A stretch of 64,000 bases of DNA from Paenibacillus_AB hodogayensis. Lineage in GTDB: Bacteria > Bacillota > Bacilli > Paenibacillales > NBRC-103111. Both the position numbers and the translations under genes were made by a program. This document shows positions 9,119 through 17,442 of this stretch, piece by piece. Position 1 is the stretch's first letter, and every line of letters starts with the position of its first letter. The notes under the pieces were generated by a model. That model did no database searches, was not told the DNA's origin, and worked only from the letters and a program-made list of their open reading frames with translations. The stretch covers positions 744,001 through 808,000 of the forward strand of contig NZ_BAAAYO010000006.1 of assembly GCF_039536325.1 (NCBI RefSeq). Direction: 5' to 3'.

Positions 9119-10318
9119 TTATCCCTTCAGCCCGTTCCGAATCGATTCGTTGGTCGTCCCGATTCTGCGGATATGCACTTCCACATGATAAGTCACTTTC
9201 AGCTTGGCAAAATGCTCGCTCCACTCGTTTTTGAGCCGGGCCCACGCCTTCGGCTCGGAACGGTAAAGCGCCTGGCCGAAGCCGAATATGTCGGCCTTGA
9301 ACTTGCTCTGTACGGCTTCGATCGTCCTTCGCATCAGCTCGATCTTCTTCTCCTCCTGCTCCTTCTCCAGCCGGGCAATCGTTTGCGGATCTTCCAGATC
9401 GATGGTGCATGCCACCTCGGCTATGTTGGACTCGTCGACCAGATGGATGTCCACCGTCGGCTCCCCGTTCTCCATTTTGGCTTTCAGCTTCGTATGGGAC
9501 TGTATCGTCTCCAGAGTAAGCAAGCCGCCGCTAGGGCATTCCACGTAACCTGCGGTACTCTTCACTTGATCGGTAATGTAATTGTAGCCTTTGCTCTCGG
9601 TTTCGTTCAGCCAGCCGATCAGACGATCCTTGTGTAAAACGCCCAAACCGAACAGCTGAAGCTGGGCAGCCGGATCGACCTGGTCCAGATTCTGCTTCAT
9701 CTCCCCGATGCTTCTGTCCCCCTCCACCCGTACGCCGGTCAGCACCGGATTCTCGCCCTCCGTAAGCAGCTTCTCCACGAGCTGGTCGAGCGTCACGGTC
9801 GTCGTCGGCGCCCACGCCTTGGCCGAGGTGTCGAGTGCATGGAACAACTCGTTCGCGGGAATTTTCTCGAGCGAGGTCAACACTTTCAGCACGCTTTCGG
9901 CGGAAGTTCCTCTGGCGATCATCACATAGAAATCGGAGCGCACCTCCGGATCGCGGACAAGCAGATCGATCGCATTCGCAATGCCTTCCTTGGCCAAAGA
10001 TTCGCCCAGCACGAGAACGCGGATATGAGCGCCGTATATTTTGCGCGGGCTGGACTCGGTCAGCTTGCGAAACGCCGCCAATAGCGAAGGAGCAGTCGCC
10101 TTGAACATCGTGACGGAAGAAATGTCGCCCTTGCCGCTCCGTTTTGCCACCTCGCCCGGCTCCACCACTTGCACGGAAAGATGGTATTGGCTGCCGACCT
10201 TGTCTATCGCCGTTCCGAGCTGAATGCCGAGATCGTTCAGCTCCCTGCGATTCCAGCAGCCGGTCAAAACAGTCGAAAGCAGCACGCCCAGGATCAATCC
10301 CAAGACCGTCGTTCTCAC
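9119..10318 (-). CDS. Spore germination lipoprotein, Ger(x)C family
   Basis: C subunit of the germinant receptor, a lipoprotein of the outer face of the spore inner membrane, 399 residues. Signal peptide GLILGVLLSTV with lipobox LTGC followed by the family signature WNRRELNDLGI. The body has the GerC three-domain layout, with a conserved end (GQALYRSEPKAWARLKNEW). The start is GTG 10318, eight bases after GGGAGG. An open frame continuing to 10438 lies inside the A gene. The A gene stops 15 bases upstream, which supports co-translation. Confidence 0.93.
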   Translation of the reverse strand: MRTTVLGLILGVLLSTVLTGCWNRRELNDLGIQLGTAIDKVGSQYHLSVQVVEPGEVAKRSGKGDISSVTMFKATAPSLLAAFRKLTESSPRKIYGAHIRVLVLGESLAKEGIANAIDLLVRDPEVRSDFYVMIARGTSAESVLKVLTSLEKIPANELFHALDTSAKAWAPTTTVTLDQLVEKLLTEGENPVLTGVRVEGDRSIGEMKQNLDQVDPAAQLQLFGLGVLHKDRLIGWLNETESKGYNYITDQVKSTAGYVECPSGGLLTLETIQSHTKLKAKMENGEPTVDIHLVDESNIAEVACTIDLEDPQTIARLEKEQEEKKIELMRRTIEAVQSKFKADIFGFGQALYRSEPKAWARLKNEWSEHFAKLKVTYHVEVHIRRIGTTNESIRNGLKG

Positions 10319-10332
10319 GAGCCCCGCCTCCC

Positions 10333-11877
10333 TCAAGATCCGGATTTTGTGTTTTTGGGCTTGCTGCTCGGCTTCGATTGCTGGCGTTTCCGGTCGTTTT
10401 TGGCCATGAACCGCGGTCGGGTCAGCATGCCCGGCCACGGAATGCGGAACAACGTATCCTTGTGATCCTGGGGCACGAACGGGCCTAGCGGACTCATGTA
10501 AGGCGCGCCGAACGATTGCAGGCTGGTCAGATGGAGAACCAGAATAATCATCCCGATCAGAATACCGTAAAATCCTACCGAGGCGGCCAGTCCCATCAAG
10601 ATGAACCGGATCATCCGAACGGAGATGGACATGCCGGACGACGGGATGACGTAGCTGGAAATGGCCGTAATCGAAACGATGATTACCATAACCGCGGAGA
10701 CGATGCCCGCCTCGACCGCGGCTTGTCCGATGACCAGCGTGCCTACGATCGACACGGCCTGTCCGACCGTACGCGGCATGCGGACTCCCGCCTCGCGCAA
10801 TATTTCGTAAGTGATTTCCATCATCAGCGCTTCGATGAAGGCGGGAAACGGAACTCCTTCCCGCTGGGCCGCCAGACTGATCAGCAAGCTCGTGGGCAGC
10901 ATTTCCTGATGGTAGGTCGTGATCGCAATATAGAAAGAGGGCGCCAGCAGCGCGAAAAAAAAGGACAAAAACCGGATAATGCGAAGCAGGGTGCTAATAT
11001 CCGCCCTTTGGTAATAATCTTCGGCCGCCTGAAAAAAATGGACGAACAGCGCGGGAACAAGCAGCACGAACGGCGTCCCGTCCACCAGAATGGCGACCCG
11101 CCCCTCCAGCAGTCCTGCCGCGATCGAGTCCGGTCGCTCGCTGTTGTATACGGTCTGGAACGGGGTCAGCGTCTTGTCCTGAATAAATTCCTCGATATAG
11201 CCGCTTTCCAGGATGCCGTCGATATCGATCCGGTCCAGACGCCTTCTCACCTCGTCCACGACGTTCTTGTCGGCAAGATGTTCCAAGTACATGATCGAGA
11301 CGTCCGTGTGGGACACCGTGCCGATCTGCCGCGTTTCCAGCCATAGCCGGGGATCTTTGATTCTGCGCCGGATCAGAGTCGTGTTGGTCCGGATGTTTTC
11401 CGTAAAAGCTTCCATTGGCCCGCGTACGACCGCCTGCGAGGTCGGCTCGCCGACAGGCCGGTCCTCCCAGCCCGCCGCCCCGACGCGCAGCGCTTCGGCA
11501 CAGCCTTCAATCAGGACAATCGCATCGCCGGACAGCAGCCGGATGAGCAGCGGATCGAACTCATCCATAAGCGCAACATCCCCGGCCGACAGCTCCTCCC
11601 TCAGCCGCAGCAGTCTTTCCGGCCCCGAGTCGGCTCGGGGCGTACCCGTCCGTTCGCCGCCCTGCATAAGAGGGGTCAATATGGAGTCGTGGATAAACGT
11701 GGTGTCGGCCAGTCCGTCCATATAAAGCACGCCGATTCGACAGCCGTCAAAGCTGGTGAAAGCTCTCGTCTTCAGATCCTCGCTGCCTCCCAAAGCTTGT
11801 CGTACGGCGTCCATATTGGCCTGTATGGAAGTGGCGAGGAGTCGTTTGCCTGTCTCGGTCTGTTGGTTGTGTGTCAT
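10333..11877 (-). CDS. Spore germination receptor A subunit (GerAA/GerKA family)
   Basis: A subunit of the GerA-type germinant receptor, 514 residues. The N-terminal soluble region contains the conserved RRRIKDPRLWLETRQIGTVS and GYIEEFIQDKTLTPFQTVYNSERPD stretches. About five membrane helices follow (FLSFFFALLAPSFYIAITTYH and later). The C-terminal tail is basic (RFMAKNDRKRQQSKPSSK). ATG 11877 (MTHNQQ) is preferred over 11919 because the latter adds a non-conserved leader. First gene of the four-gene operon; a terminator of the upstream operon lies at about 11972-12009. Confidence 0.93.
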   Translation of the reverse strand: MTHNQQTETGKRLLATSIQANMDAVRQALGGSEDLKTRAFTSFDGCRIGVLYMDGLADTTFIHDSILTPLMQGGERTGTPRADSGPERLLRLREELSAGDVALMDEFDPLLIRLLSGDAIVLIEGCAEALRVGAAGWEDRPVGEPTSQAVVRGPMEAFTENIRTNTTLIRRRIKDPRLWLETRQIGTVSHTDVSIMYLEHLADKNVVDEVRRRLDRIDIDGILESGYIEEFIQDKTLTPFQTVYNSERPDSIAAGLLEGRVAILVDGTPFVLLVPALFVHFFQAAEDYYQRADISTLLRIIRFLSFFFALLAPSFYIAITTYHQEMLPTSLLISLAAQREGVPFPAFIEALMMEITYEILREAGVRMPRTVGQAVSIVGTLVIGQAAVEAGIVSAVMVIIVSITAISSYVIPSSGMSISVRMIRFILMGLAASVGFYGILIGMIILVLHLTSLQSFGAPYMSPLGPFVPQDHKDTLFRIPWPGMLTRPRFMAKNDRKRQQSKPSSKPKNTKSGS

Positions 11878-11971
11878 GAACGAAACCCCGGTTTCGAATA
11901 GAATGTGTATGCCTATCATATCCAGTGTTGGCTATTCTTATGTAGCCCGCTTCCGGTACGAGCGGAACGCG

Positions 11972-12009
11972 AAAAAAGCCGCCGCGGCGCGCAGGGCGCC
12001 GGGTGGCTT
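11972..12009 (-). terminator. Rho-independent terminator of the sugar-acid operon
   Basis: Read on the minus strand, AAGCCACCCGGCGC can pair imperfectly with GCGCCGCGGCGGCTT, followed by a run of T. It lies just after the SGNH hydrolase stop at 12030. Confidence 0.6.
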
Positions 12010-12029
12010 CTGATGTGTATGTATTCGGA

Positions 12030-12677
12030 TTAGCCTCTTGCCGCTTCCGCCGCGCCGACGGTTTTCAGCCAGGCGTTGGCGATCAGCGCGTGTCCGGCCG
12101 GAGACGGATGGACGCCGTCCGGAGCCCAGTAAGCCGAAGTCGCCAACGTAGACGCCTGGGCGAACAATCCGTCGAGCGGAACGAGCAGCGTTCCGAATTC
12201 GCGGGCCAATTCGCGCACGACGGTAATTTTCGGATCAAGATCCTCGCGCCAGCCTTTGCGGTCTTCAGGCACAGGCAGCACAAACGGCTCGATCAAGACG
12301 ATTTGCGCGCCGAGGCGCTCCCGGGTTTCGGTGAGCAGCCGGCGGTAGTTCTGCTCGAATTGCTCCGCCGAGGTCGGGTCGTTGCGGTCGTATTTTCTCC
12401 ACGTATCGTTAATGCCGATATAGATCGAGACCCAGTCCGGCTTCAGTTCCAGGCAATCCGGCTCCCACCGGTTCAGCAAATCGGCGGCGCGGTTGCCGCT
12501 GATGCCTCTGTTGATAAACTTCACCTGCAGCTGCGGGTATGCGGCGGAGAACAAAGCCGCCGTCAGCAGCGCGTAGCCTCGCCCCAAATCGCCCGTCTGC
12601 TCCCGGTTTCGTCCCGCGTCGGTAATGCTGTCCCCTTGAAACAATACCACGTCGCCCTGCTTGATACGCAATGTCAT
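12030..12677 (-). CDS. SGNH/GDSL-type esterase
   Basis: Predicted carbohydrate or acyl esterase, 215 residues, without signal peptide. Catalytic blocks of the SGNH fold are visible: GDSITDAGRNR (nucleophile Ser, block I), NRGISGNRAADLL (Gly, block II), IGINDTWRK (Asn, block III) and DGVHPSPAGHALIA (Asp and His, block V). ATG 12677 lies eight bases after GGAGG; TTG 12683 is an alternative. It is last in the uxaA-like operon, where it could remove acetyl groups from the sugar taken up. Related to rhamnogalacturonan acetylesterase-like intracellular hydrolases. Confidence 0.88.
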   Translation of the reverse strand: MTLRIKQGDVVLFQGDSITDAGRNREQTGDLGRGYALLTAALFSAAYPQLQVKFINRGISGNRAADLLNRWEPDCLELKPDWVSIYIGINDTWRKYDRNDPTSAEQFEQNYRRLLTETRERLGAQIVLIEPFVLPVPEDRKGWREDLDPKITVVRELAREFGTLLVPLDGLFAQASTLATSAYWAPDGVHPSPAGHALIANAWLKTVGAAEAARG

Positions 12678-12730
12678 CGTCAATTCCTCCGGATTATCGT
12701 TTTAGCGGCTGATCGCCCTGCTTGTCGCGC

Positions 12731-13504
12731 TTACGCGTTTTTGCCGAATACGACTCCGCCGTCGATATACAGCGGGGAGCCCATCATAAACTTCGACTCG
12801 TCCGAGGCGAGGAACAAGGCTGCGTTCGCCACATCTTCCGGTCTGCCGAGATCGCCGCTCAATTGCCGCTTCTTCAGCGATTCGATCGCTTGTTCGGGAT
12901 CGTCGTACGATTTTTTCAAATAATTTTCCACAAAAGGCGTCATGATCGTGCCCGGCAGCAGCGCATTGACGCGAATGCCGTACGGCGCATAATCCACCTG
13001 CATCGACTTCGTCAGGGCGAGAACCGCCCCTTTCGTCGCCGCATACGATGCCCGCAGAGCAAGTCCGATTTCAGCGATGCAGGAAGACATGTTGATAATC
13101 GAGCCGGCCCGGCGCTCCATCATGTGCGGCAGCGCGTATTTGGACGGCAGGTAGACGCCGCGAATGTTGACGTTCATGACCCGGTCCCAAGCGTCGGGCT
13201 CGATCTCATGCAGCATGCCTACGCCACTGATTCCCGCATTGTTGAACAGTACGTCGATTTTGCCGTACAGGCGGATCGTCTCGTCGACAAGCGCCTTGGC
13301 CGATTCCGGGCTCGTTACGTCGGCGTGCAGGTACGCTGCCCGACCGCCCGCAGCGGCGATCAGAGCGACCGTTTCTTCACCTTTCTCTCGGTCGATATCG
13401 GCGACGACGACGACCGCCTGCTCGCGCGCGAACAGAAGCGCGGCGCTTTGGCCGATTCCCGAGCCCGCACCGGTGATGATACATACTTTATCCAGCAGTC
13501 TCAT
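12731..13504 (-). CDS. Short-chain dehydrogenase/reductase (sugar dehydrogenase type)
   Basis: Classical NAD(P)-dependent SDR, 257 residues. Rossmann motif TGAGSGIGQS near residue 11, an Asp after beta-2 (VVADIDREKG) suggesting NAD preference, NNAG, catalytic Ser in NMSSCIAE, and YAATK with the catalytic Tyr/Lys. ATG 13504 follows AAAGGAG. The operon also encodes a sugar mutarotase and an aldonate dehydratase, so the substrate is probably a free sugar (L-fucose-dehydrogenase-like) or a keto-deoxy acid. The exact substrate cannot be read from sequence. Confidence 0.88.
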   Translation of the reverse strand: MRLLDKVCIITGAGSGIGQSAALLFAREQAVVVVADIDREKGEETVALIAAAGGRAAYLHADVTSPESAKALVDETIRLYGKIDVLFNNAGISGVGMLHEIEPDAWDRVMNVNIRGVYLPSKYALPHMMERRAGSIINMSSCIAEIGLALRASYAATKGAVLALTKSMQVDYAPYGIRVNALLPGTIMTPFVENYLKKSYDDPEQAIESLKKRQLSGDLGRPEDVANAALFLASDESKFMMGSPLYIDGGVVFGKNA

Positions 13505-13551
13505 TTTGCTGATTGCTCCTTTGTCGCAATGTGTAGGACGGGCATAACCCT

Positions 13552-13938
13552 TTAACCCGATACTAAAATAATATTCGCGTAAGACACGCAATCTCCTGTT
13601 CGGATCACCGCACGGGATTCGGGACAAATTTCCTTGAAGGCGACGTGCGGCAGCGAGTCAATCGGGATATGGGGATACGCCTCCCGCATATGCGCAAATC
13701 GCGAAGGACTTGCCTGAATCATCTCCTCTGCGACGATGATCCGGTCGATGACGAACTCTTTGTCGATCGCGGCCAACACATCCAGAACGGTCGGCACATT
13801 GTCCACAAGCGCCAAATCGAGCCGCTCCGGACCGGACGGCACCGGGAACCCTCTGTCGCAGATGGTCAGCATATCCGTATGGCCCGTCTCGGCCAAAATC
13901 CGGCTGAGCGCCGGATTCAATATTCCGCCCTTCTTCAT
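13552..13938 (-). CDS. RbsD/FucU-type sugar mutarotase
   Basis: Predicted pyranase/mutarotase of 128 residues that interconverts sugar ring forms or anomers. Family signatures are LNPALSRILAETGHTDMLTICDRGFPVP at the start (the conserved His of the ETGHTD motif and the Asp of CDRG), VDNVPTVLDVL, and a C-terminal TGDCVSYANIILVSG. ATG 13938 follows GGAGGAGGTGACGTCCG and overlaps the stop of the preceding gene. No ribose kinase or ribose transporter is nearby, so the name rbsD is not applied. In this operon it probably feeds the SDR dehydrogenases, as FucU does in L-fucose oxidation loci. Confidence 0.88.
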   Translation of the reverse strand: MKKGGILNPALSRILAETGHTDMLTICDRGFPVPSGPERLDLALVDNVPTVLDVLAAIDKEFVIDRIIVAEEMIQASPSRFAHMREAYPHIPIDSLPHVAFKEICPESRAVIRTGDCVSYANIILVSG

Positions 13939-14156
13939 CGGACGTCACCTCCTCCGTCGGCGTCAAGCACCTGCTTGCGCTGGTCGAGCGTAATCCGCTC
14001 GCGCAGCGAAGGGAGCGGGCGCTTCAGGTAAAACCGCTCGCCCCCTCCCGCATGGCCGATCCCCACGAGCTCCCAGCCTTCCGCTCCCAGCTCGTTCAGC
14101 TTGTCTGGAGAATCGGTCGTCGCGTATTCCCAACGAATGGCCGCCGCCATGCTCAT
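13935..14156 (-). CDS. DUF4177 family small protein
   Basis: Seventy-three residues (71 if ATG 14150 is used, which has better spacing from GGAGGG). The core IRWEYATTDSPDKLNELGAEGWELVGIG matches the DUF4177 pattern (LN-LG-EGWELV), a small beta fold of unknown function. A C-terminal extension with ERITLDQRKQVLD follows. Both ends overlap neighbouring genes by four bases, so it is translationally coupled in the operon. It could be a small accessory subunit of one of the enzymes; this is inference. Confidence 0.78.
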   Translation of the reverse strand: MSMAAAIRWEYATTDSPDKLNELGAEGWELVGIGHAGGGERFYLKRPLPSLRERITLDQRKQVLDADGGGDVR

Positions 14157-14815
14157 CCCTCCATGCGAAAGGCTACGACGCGAGCAGGCGCGCCGCTCGA
14201 ATCGCGGATTTTGATCGGCAGCGCCATGACGTGCCAGTTCCCCTCGCCAAGGGCTGGATCGTCCAACTGCAGCCCTTCGGCTACCCAGACGGGGGCGCCG
14301 AGCAGAATCCGGTGGGTTTCCCGGTTCTCGTCCCCGGTGCCCCCGACGCTGAAATGATCGATGCCGACGCCGCGAACCCCGCTTTGCACGAGAAGCTTCG
14401 CCGCCTCGTTCGATACGTAAGGCGAGCCGTATACCCATTCCTTAGACCAGCCGCGTTTTTCCCCCCAGCCGGTATAGAGCAGAACGACCGTTTCGTCGTC
14501 CATCCGTTCCCGGTAAGGCTCCAGATCGGCTGCGGTGATCGGTTCTCCCGGACCTTTGTGGGCCAAGGGCACGTACAACGCTTTCCCCTGCAGCCGATCG
14601 ACCGGAATACGATCCATCGTCAGCGTGTAGTCTCCGAGATGCGCCGGGGCGTCCATATGCGTGCCGGTATGCAGATTCATCGTAATCCGCTCCAGCGTCC
14701 AGCCGTCCCGCGCCCCGATCAGCACATAGTCGAGCTGCGGCGGCTCATGGTCCGGAAGAACCGGACAATTGTGAAACAGATCCTGCGACAGATCGATCAT
14801 CGGACCAATGCGCAT
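14153..14815 (-). CDS. Cyclase family hydrolase (kynurenine formamidase-like fold)
   Basis: Metal-dependent hydrolase, 220 residues. The family motif HTGTHMDAPAH near residue 49 supplies the His/Asp metal ligands, with IDLSQDL at the start and a later GIDHFSVGG where active-site residues normally lie. The family includes arylformamidase and other amide, lactone or C-C hydrolases. In an operon with sugar dehydrogenases and a sugar-acid dehydratase, a lactonase or diketo-acid hydrolase role is plausible but unproven. ATG 14815 is 12 bases after GAGGAGG. Confidence 0.85.
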   Translation of the reverse strand: MRIGPMIDLSQDLFHNCPVLPDHEPPQLDYVLIGARDGWTLERITMNLHTGTHMDAPAHLGDYTLTMDRIPVDRLQGKALYVPLAHKGPGEPITAADLEPYRERMDDETVVLLYTGWGEKRGWSKEWVYGSPYVSNEAAKLLVQSGVRGVGIDHFSVGGTGDENRETHRILLGAPVWVAEGLQLDDPALGEGNWHVMALPIKIRDSSGAPARVVAFRMEG

Positions 14816-14837
14816 AATTGCCTCATGCCTCCTCTTC

Positions 14838-15632
14838 TTAACGTTCCATGTGATCGTCGGGCTGAGCCGCCTTCACGGTCAATCCGCCGTCCACCATGAG
14901 CAGGTGTCCGTTGACCTGCATCGCCTCCTCGGAAGCGAGGAAGACGACCGCATCCCCGATTTGCCGGGCGGTGCCGAGACGCTTCATCGGATTCGCCTCG
15001 ACCTCCTTGCGGCGAAGCTCCGGGTCGGCCAAAAAGTCGGTGCACATATCGGTGTCGACCGTGCTCGGTCCGACCGCATTGACATTGATGCCGTACTTGC
15101 CCAGCTCGATCGCCATGCCTTTGGTCAGCATATGAGCCGCGGCCTTGGACGACTGATAGTGCGGGATAACCGGACTTGTGACCATCAGGCTTGCGGTAGA
15201 CAGCACGTTGACGATTTTTCCGTAGCTCCGCTCGGTCATGCCGGAGGCGGCGCGTTGTGAGCAGAGGAAGATCGATTTCACGTTTGTATTGTACGTACGG
15301 TCCCACGTTTCTTCGGTAATTTTCAAAAAAGGTTCGAACGGCGCGATTCCGGCATTATTGACCAAAATATCGACCGGTCCCAGCTCCTTCTCGACCTGCT
15401 CGAACATCGCCTCGACCTGCGGCTTGTTGCCGACGTCCGCGCGCACGATCATCGCCCGGACCCCGTGCGATTCCGCTTGGCGCTTGACCTGTTCGGCCAA
15501 CTCGCGGGATTTCTCAGACGTATAATTGACGGCGACGCTCGCTCCTTCTTCCGCCAGACGGATCACGATCGCTTCGCCGATCCCCCTGCTTCCTCCGGTA
15601 ACGAGCGCTACCCGATTTGCCAAACGAGCCAT
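14838..15632 (-). CDS. Short-chain dehydrogenase/reductase (FabG-like)
   Basis: Classical SDR of 264 residues. TGGSRGIGEA (cofactor loop) near residue 12, NNAGIAPFEP, catalytic YQSSKAAAHML, and the substrate-loop VGPSTVDTDM. The absence of an acidic residue after beta-2 (VNYTSEKSRE) suggests NADP(H). ATG 15632 follows AAGGAGAGACATCC. Despite resemblance to FabG, its operon points to a sugar or keto-deoxy sugar acid substrate. It is the second SDR of this operon, consistent with two oxidation steps. Confidence 0.87.
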   Translation of the reverse strand: MARLANRVALVTGGSRGIGEAIVIRLAEEGASVAVNYTSEKSRELAEQVKRQAESHGVRAMIVRADVGNKPQVEAMFEQVEKELGPVDILVNNAGIAPFEPFLKITEETWDRTYNTNVKSIFLCSQRAASGMTERSYGKIVNVLSTASLMVTSPVIPHYQSSKAAAHMLTKGMAIELGKYGINVNAVGPSTVDTDMCTDFLADPELRRKEVEANPMKRLGTARQIGDAVVFLASEEAMQVNGHLLMVDGGLTVKAAQPDDHMER

Positions 15633-15705
15633 AATGGATGTCTCTCCTTATTATCTGAAATTCGTGCGGTACGATAGAAAGTGCCGCCAGATCTGCGCCG
15701 TGCGC

Positions 15706-16869
15706 TTACAGACTCGGTCCGATCCGGTTGATGCTGAACTCCGTATGGCCGAGCACCTCGGCTTTGGTCAGCTTCCCGTCGCTGACCTCGCGAATTTCCT
15801 GCCAGATGATCTCTCCCGCGTCCTCCAAGGAAAGGGTGCCGGACAGCATGTCGCTCACATCGACGTCCATATTGTCCGTCATCCGTTCGAACATTTTCTT
15901 ATTGCCCGTAATTTTGATAACCGGAATAACCGCAGAGCCGGTCGGCGTACCGCGGCCGGTCGTGAAGCAGACGAGATGCGCCCCTCCCGCTGCCATGCCG
16001 GATACGCATTCGATATCGTTGCCCGGCGAGTCCATGAAATACAGCCCTTTCTGCGGAATCGCCGCAGCATATTCGACAATCCCTTCGATCGGCGCCGTGC
16101 CGCACTTGGAAATGCAGCCGAGCGACTTCTCCTCGATCGTCGACAAGCCGCCCGCGATGTTGCCCGGGCTCGGATTGCCGCCCCGCATGTCCGCGCCCAT
16201 CCGCTCGACTTCCTTCTCGAAGCGGTCGACGATATGGTACAGCTGCTCGGATACTTCCGGAGTCCGGCACCGGCTGGCCAATACGTGCTCGGCGCCGATA
16301 ATTTCCGTCGTCTCTCCGATAACGACCGTGCCTCCGGTGCGGATGACGCTATCCGCCGCCGCGCCGAGGGCCGGATTGGAAGCGAGGCCGGACGTGGCGT
16401 CGGAGCCGCCGCATTTCACGCCGATCTTCAGCTCTCCGAACGGAATGGACGTCTTCTCCATGGCGTCCAGCTCCGCGCGCATGCGGCGAGCCAGCTCCGT
16501 GCCATGCTGGATCGCCTTGACAGAGCCGCCCACGGACTGAATATCGAACACCTCGACAAGTTTACCGCTAACCTTAATTGTTTCTGCAAGCGCTTGCGGA
16601 TCGATGACCTCGCAGCCGAGACTGATGATAATGACGCCGCCGACGTTCGGATTGAGTCCGGTTCCGGCAAGCACGTCGAACGTTCTTTGCTTGTCGGCTC
16701 CGATCTGGCTGCAGCCGTGTTGATGCGGAATCGCCACCGTTTCGGGGACAAGCTGCGTAATGCGGCTGCACACCTGATTGGCGCATATGACGGTCGGAAT
16801 AATCAATAAATGATTGCGGATGCCGACTTCTCCGTTCGGGCGCCGGTAACCCATAAACGTACTGTTCAA
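15706..16869 (-). CDS. UxaA-family dehydratase, large (C-terminal) part
   Basis: Altronate/galactarate dehydratase family, 387 residues, the catalytic half that binds an iron ion. Motifs: GYRRPNGEVGIRNHLLIIPT at the start, PHQHGCSQIG, GCEVIDP, GVKCGGSDATSGLASNPALG and a C-terminal TGRGTPTGSAVIPVIKITGN. In Escherichia coli UxaA this half is fused to the SAF half; here they are separate, as in the L-fucose loci of some bacteria. Expected reaction: removal of water from a sugar acid to give a 2-keto-3-deoxy acid. Start TTG 16869 overlaps the stop of the small subunit gene. Confidence 0.9.
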   Translation of the reverse strand: MNSTFMGYRRPNGEVGIRNHLLIIPTVICANQVCSRITQLVPETVAIPHQHGCSQIGADKQRTFDVLAGTGLNPNVGGVIIISLGCEVIDPQALAETIKVSGKLVEVFDIQSVGGSVKAIQHGTELARRMRAELDAMEKTSIPFGELKIGVKCGGSDATSGLASNPALGAAADSVIRTGGTVVIGETTEIIGAEHVLASRCRTPEVSEQLYHIVDRFEKEVERMGADMRGGNPSPGNIAGGLSTIEEKSLGCISKCGTAPIEGIVEYAAAIPQKGLYFMDSPGNDIECVSGMAAGGAHLVCFTTGRGTPTGSAVIPVIKITGNKKMFERMTDNMDVDVSDMLSGTLSLEDAGEIIWQEIREVSDGKLTKAEVLGHTEFSINRIGPSL

Positions 16870-17192
16870 GATGCGCTCGCTCCCTTTGCAATGTCTCCGC
16901 GTCCGCGGATCCCTTCGATATTATGCACGTGCAAGTGACGCCCACGGCCGATCGCTTCCGTAGCCCGGCCGATCACTTCCCCGTATTTGCACACCTTTTC
17001 CCCTTCGGGAATGTCGGCTATCGCTATTTTGTGGCCCAACGGAATCGCGTCGGCCGCCGTCAGCGACTCTGTTCTGCCTTGAATGACGTATTGGATCGTT
17101 TCGCCGGCCGTTATGTCGCGGATAGCCGTCGCCACATGGTCTGCGGCGTCCATCACGAGCGCATCCGCGCCCGCTTCGATCGGTGCTGCCAT
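16866..17192 (-). CDS. UxaA-family dehydratase, small SAF-domain part
   Basis: SAF domain of 108 residues, the N-terminal half of UxaA-type dehydratases. Motifs: DHVATAIRDITAGE, IPLGHKIAIADI, GEKVCKYGEVIGRAT and the end HVHNIEGIRGRGD. It presumably forms one enzyme with the next gene. ATG 17192 follows AAAGGAAGTGGGAAC; an in-frame start at 17213 is less likely. First gene of the eight-gene operon, directly after promoter 17237-17265. Confidence 0.9.
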   Translation of the reverse strand: MAAPIEAGADALVMDAADHVATAIRDITAGETIQYVIQGRTESLTAADAIPLGHKIAIADIPEGEKVCKYGEVIGRATEAIGRGRHLHVHNIEGIRGRGDIAKGASAS

Positions 17193-17220
17193 GTTCCCAC
17201 TTCCTTTGCTCAAGAATTAA

Positions 17221-17233
17221 GTTTACCGATAAC
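17221..17233. promoter_or_regulatory. Candidate LacI-family operator of the uxaA-like operon
   Basis: GTTTACCGATAAC is an imperfect palindrome with a central CCG, as bound by LacI/GalR-type regulators. It lies just downstream of the -10 box of the promoter at 17237-17265, where a bound repressor would block transcription. The divergent LacI gene starts at 17443. Confidence 0.55.
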
Positions 17234-17236
17234 CCT

Positions 17237-17265
17237 AACATAACAAGCTTTATACTTGCTGTCAA
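17237..17265 (-). promoter_or_regulatory. Sigma-A promoter for the uxaA-like operon
   Basis: On the minus strand a perfect -35 TTGACA (17265-17260) is followed by a 17-base spacer and -10 TATGTT (17242-17237). It is about 45 bases upstream of the first gene start. Confidence 0.8.
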
Positions 17266-17442
17266 TTGTTTTGTTCCTGTACAATAAGCTAAATACGGTA
17301 CGTATCGCCGCTCGCACGCGTCGATTCGCGAATTTCCGTACCATTCAGCGTATGCGCGGCGTCCGGTCCGGTATACCGCCCGGCTGCTCCTGCAAAGCGG
17401 CAGCGGTCCGGAGGTCGCCCGCAACAGTAAGGGAGGCCGACC

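Noticed and set aside
12003..12923. Plus-strand frame of 306 codons over the esterase and SDR genes
   Set aside because: Antisense to two genes with intact catalytic motifs; Arg-rich with no recognisable domain or ribosome site.
16580..16600. cre-like CAAGCGCTTG inside the UxaA-type gene
   Set aside because: Flanking positions do not fit the consensus and it lies deep in a coding sequence.
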